This document shows, piece after piece, positions 35,969 through 48,500 of a DNA stretch of 64,000 bases (its first letter is position 1; the number at the start of each line of letters is the position of its first letter). The notes beneath the pieces are model-generated. The model ran no database searches. It worked only from the letters and a program-made list of their open reading frames with translations, and was not told the DNA's origin. The translations under genes were made by a program, and so were the position numbers. The DNA is from Branchiostoma floridae (lineage: Eukaryota > Chordata > Leptocardii > Amphioxiformes > Branchiostomatidae). Where the stretch lies: NCBI RefSeq assembly GCF_000003815.2, contig NC_049982.1, positions 1,083,604 to 1,147,603 of the forward strand. Reading direction: 5' to 3'.

Positions 35969-36012
35969 CCTGATATCAGACTGCAGTGTCGCTATCTGGC
36001 AACCATAGCGGT
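35852..36012 (-). other. IMMP1L: IMMP1L first coding exon, functional copy
   Basis: The acceptor CTCGACAG ends at 36013. About 44 nt of 5' UTR, the ATG at 35968-35966, 39 codons and a GTAAGC donor at 35851-35846 follow. This is the only one of nine related copies that continues past the VQY codon into [10 protein letters not shown] and has a donor. Confidence 0.85.
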
Positions 36013-37300
36013 CTGTCGAGGCAAAGAGAAAACATTATTAATCATTGTTAACATCGTACTGCACGACATAGTCGACCACTGCCACAGCCTTCCACACGGC
36101 TGCCCGCAGGCCCGAGAACATCCTGATATCAGACTGCAGTGTCGCTATCTGGCAACCATAGCGGTCTGCTGAGGCAAAGAGAAAACATTATTAATCATTG
36201 ATAACATCGTACTGCACAGCATAGCCGACCACGGCTGCAGCCTTCCACACGGCTGCTCGCAGTCCTCCAGAGAACATCCTGATATCAGACTGCAGCCCCA
36301 CTATCTGGCAACCATGCCGGTCTGTTGAGGCAAAGAGAAAACATGATGAATCATTGTTAACATCGTACTGCACAGCATAGCCAACCACGGCAGCAGCCTT
36401 CCACACGGCTGCCCGCAGTCCTCCAAACATCCTGATATCAGACTGCAGTGTCGCTATCTGGTAACCATAGCGGTCTGTTGAGGCAAAGAGAAAACATGAT
36501 TAATCATTGTTAACATCGTACTGCACAGCATAGCCGACCACGGCAGCAGCCTTCCACACGGCTGCCCGCAGTCCTCCAGAGAACATCCTGATATCAGACT
36601 GCAGTGTCGCTATCTGGCAACCATACCGGTCTGTTGAGCCAAAGAGAGAAGCAATAAAAAAAATGATTAATCATTGTTAACATCGTACTGCACAGCATAG
36701 CCGACCACGGCAGCAGCCTTCCACACGGCTGCTCGCAGTCCTCCAGAGAACATCTTGATATCAGACTGCAGTGTCGCTATCTGGTAACCATAGCGGTCTG
36801 TTGAGGCAAAGAGAAAACATGATTAATCATTGTTAACATCGTACTGCACAGCATAGCCGACCACGGCAGCAGCCTTCCACACGGCTGCCCGCAGTCCTCC
36901 AGAGAACATCCTGATATCAGACTGCAGTGTCGCTATCTGGCAACCATACCGGTCTGTTGAGCCAAAGAGAGAAGCAATAAAAAAAATGATTAATCATTGT
37001 TAACATCGTACTGCACAGCATAGCCGACCACGGCAGCAGCCTTCCACACGGCTGCCTCCAGAGAACATCCTGATATCAGACTGCAGTGTCGCTATCGGGC
37101 AACCATACCGGTCTGTTGAGGCAAAGAGAAAACATTATTAATAATTGTTAATATGGTAAGTACTGCATGTAGCATAGTCAACCACTGCCGCAGCCTTCAA
37201 GTTCCACACAGCTGCCCATAGTCTGGAGGAGAACATCCTGATATCAGACTGCAGCCCCGCTATCTGGCAACCATGCCGGTCTGTTGAGGCAAAGAGAGAA
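36013..37300 (-). repeat. Eight decoy copies of the IMMP1L first coding exon, about 155-bp unit
   Basis: Each unit has the pyrimidine tract and acceptor (TTTGCCTC-ACAG), the 5' UTR, the ATG and up to 23 codons ([19 protein letters not shown] and on to VQY). It then jumps directly into the intron of the next unit (GATGTTAACAATGATTAAT), without a donor. Copies sit at about 36120, 36275, 36430, 36585, 36752, 36905, 37075 and 37240. The two outermost are the most diverged: one lacks part of the first codons, and one has a CTTGAA insertion. Frames read through several units, so the minus-strand ORFs here are not independent genes. Confidence 0.9.
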
Positions 37301-38415
37301 AATGTGATTAATGAGAAGTTTATTTGCAAGTTCATGCCCCGAGGCTAATTGCAAGTACATGGACCAGTATAAACATAGGAGACATACAAGTGGCAATGAA
37401 CAGTGATAAACATTATTGTGAAAAGAGGCTACTTGATTACTAGTGTTGGCTATTTCTATCATTGTTAACAATTTGCGTAAGGCCAAGTTTGGAGTTGATG
37501 TGATACTGGATTGATCCCTTTACAGCTGGGAGCTTGCAGTCGTACGGCATCATGTGACCAGTGGTAAGTGGCTGATGAAATCCTAAAGGATTCCGCCTCG
37601 TGCAACCCTATGGAGTACCCTATGCTGTACACTTACCTTGTAACATACAATGTGTATCAGCTTCAAACTAACAAACAGTTGGATATGACGACATAGAATC
37701 TAAACAAGGCAAAGTTTTCTGCTTTCGGATGTGTAATTCGTTGGAAAGCCGGTGTAAGTTGTAACTCCCTTTATCAACCGTGGGAACGCCTTTCTGGCAG
37801 GTTACATAACAACTCAAACTTTGCATATTAAACCAACTCCAGGCCTTCAACACAACCAACCTTCTTTGTCTTCTCGTGTCATCACTACACTTTTCTGACT
37901 ACAACCTACATCGTATATGTTACACTCTTTTAATAAGCTGAGGAGTACTTTACGAGCTCCATTCTATAATGGTTTAAATGGTTTGTGTAGGGGAAATTTC
38001 CAAACACGTCTAATTCCGCTTGGGGACTTTAAAAACTGGTACATGAATAATCACCAAACGAAGTGCCACTCTAGGACTAAATCATATTGCATGCATGTCA
38101 CAGAATATTAAAGAGGGTATAGTTAAGTTTGTTGAATAAAGAATCTAAAGAGAGAAGAGGTTCCAGGTTCCAACTGGAGTGACATACTCCTATATTTAAC
38201 TAGTCTACTCTGCTCTTGTTCTATCCCCTACCTTACCCCCATCCCCCATGTCCCCTTACCTTTGTAATCAACAATGGCTAACGTTATCAGCCAGTGGGAT
38301 ACCGCGTTTCTGTTACCAAACGTTTGCGATGGAAAACAGCTCTCCAACTAACATATGGTGGCGGGCAGGACATTAAAACAGGACAGGGAACAGCAGAAAA
38401 CACAAACGTGGGAAA
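37301..38415. promoter_or_regulatory. Intergenic interval between IMMP1L and ANKS3, presumed divergent promoter
   Basis: The IMMP1L first coding exon needs at least one upstream non-coding exon because it begins with an acceptor. ANKS3 must start before 39.5 kb. The transcription start regions of both therefore fall in or near 37.5-38.5 kb. No TATA box with clear placement is visible. The part from about 38300 to 38530 is less AT-rich with several CpG. Short ORFs here are not supported. Confidence 0.4.
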
Positions 38416-38517
38416 ATGTCGTCTGCAGTGACCTCTGGTGACTTCTCGGGAGGTCAACAGTCAAAGGTCATATCATTTACCCGTCATCCACCGCGGCACA
38501 ACATGGCAGGCGATCAG
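38416..38517 (+). other. Candidate ANKS3 5' leader exon with upstream ORF
   Basis: An ATG at 38416 opens 34 codons ending ...HNMAGDQ exactly at a CAG/GTATGT donor (38518). The next good acceptor is TTTTGCAG at 39175. Joined there, the frame stops after 13 more codons, before the ANKS3 start. It is thus more likely a 5' UTR exon with an upstream ORF than the true N-terminus. Confidence 0.3.
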
Positions 38518-39217
38518 GTATGTATGGAGCCCGCTTTGGTGTTATTGATTAAAAACGCGATAATTATGGCAATTATGACGGAGTTTTCATAGTTTTTAAT
38601 TAATAAGAAGCAAATTTGTGTATGAGGTAAGTTTCCAGGTGTCGAGGGATTTGTATAAGTCGTTTACCGCAGTGCGGAAAGGTGGTTTCATGTCTGAGAA
38701 TTTTTGTGCCGCCGACAAAAGACCTGAGTTTGATTGATAGTCAGTCAGGTATGTCCAGGTATGTGCCCGGATTAACGGTAGTGCGGCAGGGAAGGTGGGC
38801 GGCAGGAAATGTGCGGCTGGAGGCGAGGGGGTGACTCATTGGCGCATTGCTTTTAGAAGTTGTTAGAGTAAAGAAAATCGTGTATAGGGTATGCAGGAAT
38901 ACTGTATGTATGGCTCACGTATATTACTAACAAATAAGTAATAATTTATGGGGTAAAGAAACCTTTTGCTCCGTAACGTTGAATAACTTATGGATTGCCA
39001 AAATTCTAGAAGTAACACCAAGTTTCAGTGCGACACATGTTTGCTTTTCTACTGTACATTTTTGCAAAAGAATGAAAGGAGAAATGATAACGAATGTCTG
39101 AAGTTGTTTCTTTAAAAGTTGGCTTTGGGTCACAGCTCTATCAATTACTAGCTCTGACTTCCTTCTGTTTTGCAGGTTTTACATCTTCCCAGACTGCCAG
39201 TTGAAGCACAGCTATAA

Positions 39218-39512
39218 ATCCTGTGAGGACCAATCCACAGCTTGGGTTACATGCACGTGTAGGGACCAATCCACAGCTCAGGTTACATGCTCGTGTAGGC
39301 ACCAATCCACAGATCAGATTTCATGCACTTGTAAGGACCAATCCACAGATCAGGTTACATGCTCGTGTAGAGTCCAATCACATCACAGATCGGGTTACAT
39401 CCATGTATGTGTAGGGACCAATCCACAGATCAGGTTACATGCACGTGTAGGCACCAATCACAGATGTACGTGTAGGGACCAATCCGCAGATCGTGTTACA
39501 TGCAGGTGTAGA
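39218..39512 (+). repeat. 36-bp minisatellite in the ANKS3 leader, about eight copies
   Basis: The unit 'accaatccacagatcaggtt' plus 'acatgcacgtgtaggg' repeats with some length variants. It lies between the acceptor at 39175 and the ANKS3 start codon, so it is probably transcribed as 5' UTR. The Cys-rich ORF 39201-39527 is its translation. Confidence 0.85.
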
Positions 39513-39523
39513 GTCCATTCAGG

Positions 39524-42500
39524 ATGAGTTGCACAGAACACGTGGAGTATCCCTACGAGGCCAGTGATGAGGCCAGTGAGAATGAGCTGCTGGACCGCAG
39601 CCTCTCCATGTGGCGCGGGTGGGGCTCCCTCAACACGGACACCGACGGGTTCGACCCCATCCCCATCGACCTGCACACCGCATCCTCCATCGGACAGTAT
39701 GATACGGTACATTGTACTTCTACACAACTCTTTTCTATAGAATAATAAACAAAAGGTAGACAAGTTTCTTTTTGATTTGAACATGGCACGACAAGAAACT
39801 ATGGACTTTGAGAAGATGGACTGATATTATGTCGACTTTTTTGATTATGAAATGTTGAAAAACTTGAATTGTATTCTTTCTGTGTATATTAACTATTGCA
39901 AAGGCAAGACCTCTGACCTCCACCATCCTTAAGTTAAAATCTTGAAAAGCGGCTTAGGCTGAAGATGTATCAAGGTTTAAAAAAAGGTCAGCAAAAACAA
40001 AACTGTACGGCACAATGTTCAGGAACAAAGTTAGAGACCTTACCCTTGTGTGTCTAGTGATGGTGGTGCAAACAAATAAGCAAATAAACAAAAAACGGTA
40101 CATGGCAACAACAAAAAACAACAACAGTGGTGATGATATACAATGCCACACTAGATATAATCCCCTTTCTTTTACAGCTGCTTAGAGCTAGGGGAGCCAT
40201 TATAAGTTCTTGGCCACCCAAACTTTGAAATGTTCTGTTGTCTTGGCTTTTACTAGGTGTTGTGCTAACTTGTAGTAATGGGTTCCATTCTGTGACTGTT
40301 TTAGGTACGTGCCATTGTCCAATCTGGGAAGCAGGACCTGGATAAGAAGAACCACGGTAGCTGGACGCCACTGATGTATGCGTGTTACATCGGACATGAC
40401 AACATTGTTAACCTGCTGCTGGACGCTGGGGTGGACGTCAACCTGAAGTCTGCAAAGGTTGGACATTTGTTAAGAGCAAGTTAGACACAGAGTCACTTCC
40501 TAGATAGTATAGAGACTCATCCTTTCTGTACTTTGTCAAAGTCTTAAACAGCTAAACACTGCTATGAATTTTGCTAAAATTTTGGTCATCATTTTATCTT
40601 TTTGTCGTTTTTTCTATGTAATTAGGGGTGGGTACTAGTAGAGAAATTCAGGCCCAGGTACAGTCCAGGTCCAGAGGATCAGGTCCGGACCTAAACCTGT
40701 ATGTGAATGGATGGTACTCAAAACAATGGTCCATATCGCTACAAAGGAATCTGTTGGTGGAGTATCATATCTTCACATAAACAAGTCTGTTAAGTTAGAC
40801 CAAGTTTGACTATCAACTCTCCTCTACTTCACTCTTGTAATTTTCTTGGACCAATAACACGTGAACACCTGCCGTGTCAGTTTAATCTGTTCATTTTCTG
40901 ATCGGACCAACATCCAGTTTTTCTGGACCGGACAAATCACTCCAACAAGAAAAAACGATTTTGTACAACATACCAGTGCCCACCCCTATGTGTAATATGT
41001 TTATAGTAAGTAATTTTTAAAAGATACTTAGTTTTATTAAGTGTGCGTATCAATAAATATATGTATGTAAAAGAGTGTTCAATTCACCCAACTGACTGCA
41101 AAGGTTTTAAGGAAGTTATGTGATTAAAAATTCTTTCCTTTATAAATTCAAAGGGCCAGACGCCGCTGATCCTTGCCGCTAGCTGTGGGAACGAAAGCGT
41201 GGCGTACTTCTTGTTGCAGCAGGGCGCTGACCTCACGGGAAAGGACCGGAGAGGCTGGTCAGCACTGTTCCACGCAACTAACGCTGGACACCAGAACATG
41301 GTGAGACTTAGAGTATGGTGAAGTTTGTTTTTTATCTCACGGGGAAGGACAGAAGAGGCTGGTCTGCACTGTTCCATGCCACCAACGCAGGGCACCAGAA
41401 CATGGTGAGACTTAGACTAGTTAGTTAGAGTATGGTGAAGATTGTTTTTTATCTCACGGGGATGGACAGGAGAGGCTGGTCGGCACTGTTCCATGCCACT
41501 AACGCTGGGCACCAGAACATGGTAAGGGCATGGTGAAGTTTCTGTTTTCTGCATTCATTCATTCTACTTAAACAAGGGCTTAATAAAGCTTAAAGGAATG
41601 AAAATTTACTTGAGTAAACTTCTACTTTTTAGTCTAAGTTTCTACTTTTGAATATGCCAATTCTGGGTAGCAAAGCTACAAGCTTTAAGGGCCCATTTGA
41701 ATTTACTGGCATGGCCTGATGTATTCAAATCTGTGTGAGTTCTGTATTGACTTTTTTTGGTAACAGTGTACATGTACCCACAAGTATAATTGCCTTCTTG
41801 ATAAAGGTTCCATAGGTGAAATTGATATAAAATCGTTAATGTACATTTTGCCCAAACAAACAGGTGAAGTTCCTGTTGGAGGAGGGGGCAGACACAGAGT
41901 CCCGCGAGCCGACCCTGGGTCTCACACCGCTGTGCCTGGCTGCAGGGGAGGGTCACGAGATCATCGTACAGACGCTGCTTGATCACGGAGCCAACGTCAA
42001 CGCACAGGTATCATCTCCAGTGTACAAAATATTTTTCTGAGCCAGGTTGCTCAGTGTGCAACATGGAGAAAAAACTAGGTTGCACAACTGAATTTCAAGT
42101 TGCACCACCTACAATTCTTTATTTTCTGAAAAAAAAGGTACAATACATACATACATCATAACCTTTTACTATCATATTCAGCAATTACTGACATGATTGG
42201 CTATATGAAATGGAGCTGCCTCAGTCCATTTATTTCTTCCAAGTAAATTGACAACAAAATCGAGTTCTCGGGCACAAAATCTACGTTGCGCCCTGTGCAA
42301 CCTGAGTCTAAAAGTAAGTTGCACCAAGCAAAAAGTGGTTGCAATGTGCAAGTGGGTATTTTGCACGCTGATCTCTCTCCAATATATTAGGCCTACAGCA
42401 ACTCAATGACACCATTGCATACATTATATTCTTTACTGCTACAAGAGTCTGCATCGCAGAATATCTTTGAGATAGTCCCCGTTTTCATTCATTCATTGCA

Positions 42501-45500
42501 CAGCTAGTTTCTTTTAATTGATACAACAGTAACTTGTTTTGTTCACATTTACTTAAAATTTCTGTTACCCATTTCGTATTTATGTATGCATGCATGCATG
42601 TGTGTGTGTGTGTGTCGACATCACGTTTTTACTCTTGTTTTATATTTATGTTTTAAATAGCTTTACATACTTTAAGTATATAGAAAATTATGTGCATCCT
42701 GCCCAATGCTCATCAAAATATGTGAATAACATCAATTTGAATAAGATCAAAACTGTGAATTCGCAGAGCTACAATGGGGACACTCCGCGCATGCTGGCCC
42801 TCATCAACGGCCACTCCAAGATTGTGGGGCTGATCGACACATTCACCGCGCAGCCCGGCACAAGTCTCCGTGCTGCGCCAGGATTGGGTGACAATAACGA
42901 TGACCTCAGCTCCTCCGACGAGTTCAGGGGTCACAGGAAGCCTCCCCGCAGCCACCACCACCGCAGCTCGCGCGCCCGCCGGACACCCAGCATACGGGAC
43001 GGGCCCGCCGAGTTCGCCCGCAAGACGGGTATTCCTGTCCAACCTCAGCAGGTAACTAACATCCACACGTAGCTTACAAGACGGGAATTCCTGTCCAACC
43101 TCAACAGGTAACTAACATCTGCACCTAGCTTACAAGACTGGGATTCCTGTCCAACCTCAACAGGTAACTAACATCTGCACCTAGCTTACAAGACTGGGAT
43201 TCCTGTCCAACCTCAACAGGTAACTAACATCCACACTTAGCTTACAAGACGGGAATACCTGTCCAACCTCAACAGGTAACTAACATCCACACTTAGCTTA
43301 CAAGACGGGAATTCCTGTCCAACCTCAACAGGTAACTAACATCCACACTTAGCTTACAAGACAGGAATTCCTGTCCAACCTCAACACTGGTAACTAACAT
43401 TCACACTTAGCTTACAAGACGGGAATTCCTGTCCAACCTCAGCAGGTTAACCACATTCACACTTACATGTAGCTCTACAATGAAGTTGTTTTCCAAATTT
43501 GCCTTCAAGCTATCAAAGAAAAATTAAAGCCAACAATGTCTAATTTCTTATTAACTTTTTAAGGCGCCTGGACGCATGCCTGGCTAAAAGCTTTCAAAGC
43601 TTTTAGCCAGGCATTGGTAATATTTTAATTTGTAGACTTTAGGCTTGTCTATCTGTTATTTGTTATACAAAAAGTTGTTTGGTTGGTCTACTTTCACAGA
43701 AGGGTAGTATGTGTCATCAGCCCCACCCCCCATCCACCAAACCTATGGTCCAGAAGCCTGTGCAGTCTGGTTGTGCCCAGTGGTTATGTGATGTACCAGG
43801 ACAAGCGGTGGGGATGATGGAGAAGTGCTCTCTATTGATCCCTATTTCATTCATCCATTCATTCCTGTCTACACCTACAGAAGGGTAAGGCGTCCCAGCC
43901 TCCGTCCACCAAACCCGCGGCGCAGACCCCCGCGGTGCCAAGCAGCCCGGGCGTGCCCAGCGGTTATGTCACGTTCCAGGACGAGTGGGCCGGGGAACGG
44001 GAGGAGGGTGAAATCCGATTCCGTGACGTAATCTCCCCCATCAACGTCAGCGAACATGACCTGGACAGCTCAGGGGGACGCCAGGAGGTTTGTTTGTTTT
44101 TGTTTATTTCTTTGTTTGTTTGTGGGCCGGGGAGCGGGAGGAGGGTGAAATCCGATTCCGCGATGTCATCTCCCCAATCAACGTCAGCGAACACGACCTG
44201 GACAGCTCAGGGGGACGCCAGGAGGTTTGTTTGTTTTTGTTTATTTCTTTGTTTGTTTGTGGGCCGGGGAGCGGGAGGAGGGTGAAATCCGATTCCGTGA
44301 TGTCATCTCCCCAATCATCGTCAGCGAACACGACCTGGACAGCTCAGGGGGACGCCAGGAGGTTTGTTTGTTTTTGTTTATTTCTTTGTTTGTGGGCCGG
44401 GGAGCGGGAGGAGGGTGAAATCCGATTCCGCGATGTCATCTCCCCAATCATCGTCAGCGAACACGACCTGGACAGCTCAGGGGGACGCCAGGAGGTTTGT
44501 TTGTTTGTTTGTTTGTTTGTGCCTTCACTCTCCTCAAAGCCCTGGCCATCAAGAGCAGCAGCAGCAGCGGAAGGCTGTGAGCAGGGTTGTAGCCAGCGCC
44601 CGTCCTTCCGTCCTTTGACGGAATTTTGCAGCTGGGGACGGAAAAATATTTTGCCCATTCCGTCCTCTGTGACGGAGAAAATCGATATGTAAAGATACAA
44701 CAAAAACTAAAAATCGTGCAAAGATCTCCAAAAATTAAAAGGATTTTTTCACAGCGCCGGGGCAGGGGTCCGCATTTCAGGCTATTCAGAAGGCTTATTT
44801 TATCAGGTTTTTAGGGCCATATCTACGATAATAGTAGCAGTCACTTAACTTCTTTTCAGTTTGACATAACAATATTTCAAGTCAAAGCGTCAAAGTCAAC
44901 TAAAAACTCGTAATCAACAAACTTTACTCAGCTCAACAGTAACGTTAACTATTGTCCGGTTTGCCATCCGAAGTTGAAGCTCTTATTTATAGCGCTAGTA
45001 TCTTCGATGCGCCGTTAGCCGCTGTGCCGTGCGACTGTTTTTGACGGTCTTACATCCCTAAGTTGCCGCTTTGCTGTCAGACGATATACCAACGGACATG
45101 TTTCAAGAAAAATACCCGGCAAAACCATTGTTCCGCATCAGATTCTATTCTATAAAACATGTGGGTTACAGTCTGATAAATATTTTGTAGAAGCACCGCT
45201 GTGGGAAAGTGCAAGGAATAATCACGTAGCATACGAAGTTCGCTGTCAACTGTCACACGACTGTTTGAAACTCTAACCAACAGCCGCGGCCTTTGATGAA
45301 GTCGGCGAAAAGGTGCACTGCCTTTGCAACAAGGAAGCCGACGGTCTCATGGTGGGCGGGGCCACATGACGAGGCTTGCCCCGGCCCCGAAAGGAAATGC
45401 CCGGGTTTTACATACAAACTTACGGTGGCTTGTACTTTACCTTGCCGAACCAAAGAGCTTCAAATTTAGAACAGGAAATTTGGGAACGCGACCCGCCCTT

Positions 45501-48500
45501 GCTCTAGAAATGTGTCAGAGAGAATTGATTTTATTTTCCGCGCTGAAAAAGAAATGACGCAACTAATAGTAAGAGCCTATGTGATCAACCCCGCTCCCCA
45601 TATAAGGAGATTCCCGGGAAAATCTGGCTGTTCCGGGGAGGGATCCCACCCCGCTATAATAGGACCGCGCCGGATCAAACCGTGGGCGATTCTTTCAAGT
45701 GGTTCGTTGTACATGCTCGCCGACTCGCCGTCTATGTTTCCAATCTTTGTAAAGTGTTAAAATGCTACTTACCTCATTAAGATGAACTGACAGATGAAGT
45801 GTGTTGTGTTAATCGACGGTTTCTCTCATCGGCGATGGTAGGAATCGACGTGAACTTTGATACGACTTAACTAAGTAAGACGCAAACGGCCGTTGTTGAA
45901 AATGTTTTATTCTCGCCGATGTGAGGGCGCCGTTATCCCTTGTATGTGCTATTGTGCTTGTGTATATTTCTCGTAGGACGTAGATACATAATAAATTTTT
46001 GTTGTACTAAACGTGCTGTTTCTTTTCTGTGTAAATTCTATACAATATAGAAGTGCAGCTGTGTAACACGCTTACAATCTTACCCTCATACCAGCAATCT
46101 GTGCGATCACTGCGGTGGCGGTAGCATCGGCCCCTTTCCTAAATAAAATCCAGCGTAAAACCCTCGTGTAATTTCTTTTACCAAAACAGATGTATTAACA
46201 GCTCAAAATGCTGGAAATAGCGTTTCAGAGGGTCTAGATTTCAAAATTTTCCGGGGGAGCATGCCCCCCGACCCCCCTAGGAACGTCGCGCCTTCGGCGC
46301 GACATCTCGCGCCTACGGCGCTCGATAGGATTTTCAGTAAAAAGTTGGGGGACGGAAAATGATTTCGGGCTGGCTACAACCCTGGCTGTGAGGCTTATTT
46401 TGCCTACTTAACAAATAATCTCAGTGGACCTTATAGAGCTTCTAAACAACATCCAGTGTGCCAAGTACCATCCTGTGTTTGAGGACCAGGACATTGACCT
46501 GCACGTGTTTCTCACACTCACTGATAATGACCTCAAGGAACAGACTGTTTTTAAATCAAGTTCCATTTTAAACCAATTGTAGTGAAATGGACATTTGTTT
46601 TGAGTATCGCCCATGCACAACTTTTTACAGATAATTAGGTTCAGGTCCTAACCTGGACCGTACCCGTACCTGAATTTTCTGTACCAGTACCCACCCCTAT
46701 AGTACCATCATAGATAAGCTTTTATGTTAATAGAGGACCATCTTGCTATCCTACTCCAGGGTGCTGACCCAGCTAACACACTGGATGAACATTGTGCCTT
46801 CGCTCTCTCCAACGCCCTGACCATCGTCTTATAGCGTACATTTGTAACAGGCCACCACAATATACAATATACAATCTATGCTTATAGAATACCACCATGC
46901 TATACTGTTCTAGGCGGCCGACCCAGCGAACACGCTGGATGAACAGTGTGCCTTCGCCCTCTCCAACGCAATAGGCATAACACACTGCTTTTGTACAGTA
47001 AGAACAACCTGCATGCGATAAGACCACACTGATAGGTTAACCACGAGTCCACCCTCCCATCCTGCTCCAGGGTGCTGACCCAGCACACACTCTGGACGAA
47101 CAGTGTGCCTTCGCTCTCTCCAACGCCCTGACCATCGTCTTTTAGCGTACATTTATAACAGGCCACCACACTATACAATATACAATATACATTTATGCTA
47201 ATAGAATACCACCTTGCTATCCTGTTCCAGGTGGCTGACCCAGCAAACACGCTGGATGAACAGTGTGCCTTTGCCCTCTCCAATGCCCTGACCATCGTCT
47301 TTTAGCGTACATTTGTAACAGGCCACTGCACTATACAATATACTGCTAATAGAAGACCATCTTGCCATCCTGTTCCAGACGGCTGACCCAGCGAACACGC
47401 TGGACGAATAGTGTGCCTTCACCCTCTCCAACGCCCTGACCATCATCTTTTAGCGTGCATTTATAACAGGCCACTGCACCATACAATATACTTTTATGCT
47501 AATAGAATACCACCTTGCTATCCTGTTCTAGGCGGCCGATCCAGCGAACACGCTGGATGAACAGTGTGCCTTTGCCCTCTCCAATGCTCTGACCATCGTC
47601 TTTTAGCGTACATTTGTAACAGGCCACAGCACTATACAATATACAATATGCTAATAGAAGACCACCTTGCTATCCTACTCCAGTGTCACTTTCACTTTAT
47701 TTATTTTACCAGTAATTACATCTCAGGCCGGAATTCGGCCTGCTTTCCAGGTAATCCTGGACATAAAAGTACAAAGTACACATAGCACATATACAATACA
47801 TAATAAAATTATCCAATATCAAAGTCCAGACTACGGAGCATCAGCCAGATCAAGTTCTAATTCTCAATGAACTTCTTAAAAGTCCTGAGGCTGAGCAATT
47901 GCCGTTGCTTTAGCGGTAGTGAATTCCAGAGGAAAGGTCCGTAGGACTGTAGACTGTTTCGAAATGCAATGACTCTTGCTGGTGGACAGCAGAGTAGGTG
48001 AGGGTCATAGTCCCTTAGACGTTTTACCTCTGACCGAGTAGGGCGTACACTCATTGTTGGTGGAGCCTCCCACTTGAACAAAGATGCCAAGTACGCCGGC
48101 GCCTTTCCATGAATTGTCTTAAAGACAGTAACAAGAGTCGTAATTTCTGTCCGTTTACGCACAGAGTCTATCCCTGCCTCTGCTCTCAAGTTGTCGACTG
48201 TCACGTGGTCTCGGAGTTTGTGTCCTGTGATGAGCCTTGCAGCCCTGTTTACCAGTCTATCCAGCTGTATTTAAACATAAGAGTTTTGTTGCCTTGTGCA
48301 AGGCTTGGTAGCCATGCTGTGGCGCAATACTCCAGATGAGCCAGTAATAGTGTCTGATACATGGTTTTCAGCACTTCGTCCGTAACAAAGGTTCTGGCAC
48401 GTCCCATTGCTCCAAGTCCGCTAAGAAGCTTCTTCGTGATTTTTTGTACATGTGCTGACAAAAATGCTGACCCAGCAGACACGCTGGACAAACAGTGTGT

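Larger units (their letters stand above)
40305..42007 (+). other. ANKS3: ANKS3 exons 2-4, ankyrin repeat core
   Basis: Three exons of 153, 147 and 144 bp, all phase 0, each encode roughly one and a half ankyrin repeats. Visible signatures are GSWTPLMYACYIGH, GQTPLILAASCGNES, GWSALFHATNAGHQN and GLTPLCLAAGEGHE, each followed by an LLL-GAD/N turn. The first repeat starts in exon 1 (IDLHTASSIGQYD) and the last is in exon 5 (GDTPRMLALINGHSK). All consensus TPL and GH positions are present or conservatively replaced, so the domain should fold normally. Confidence 0.9.

Noticed and set aside
38416-38517. True N-terminus of ANKS3 starting at 38416
   Set aside because: The joined frame ends in a stop shortly after the next acceptor, and the family-like N-terminus begins at 39524.
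39201-39527. Cys-rich 108-residue ORF ahead of ANKS3
   Set aside because: It is the translation of the 36-bp minisatellite and overlaps the ANKS3 start in another frame.
44090-44692. 200-residue ORF with repeated EREEGEIRFRDV segments
   Set aside because: It reads through the decoy copies of exon 6 and their introns; only 43881-44087 is supported as exon.
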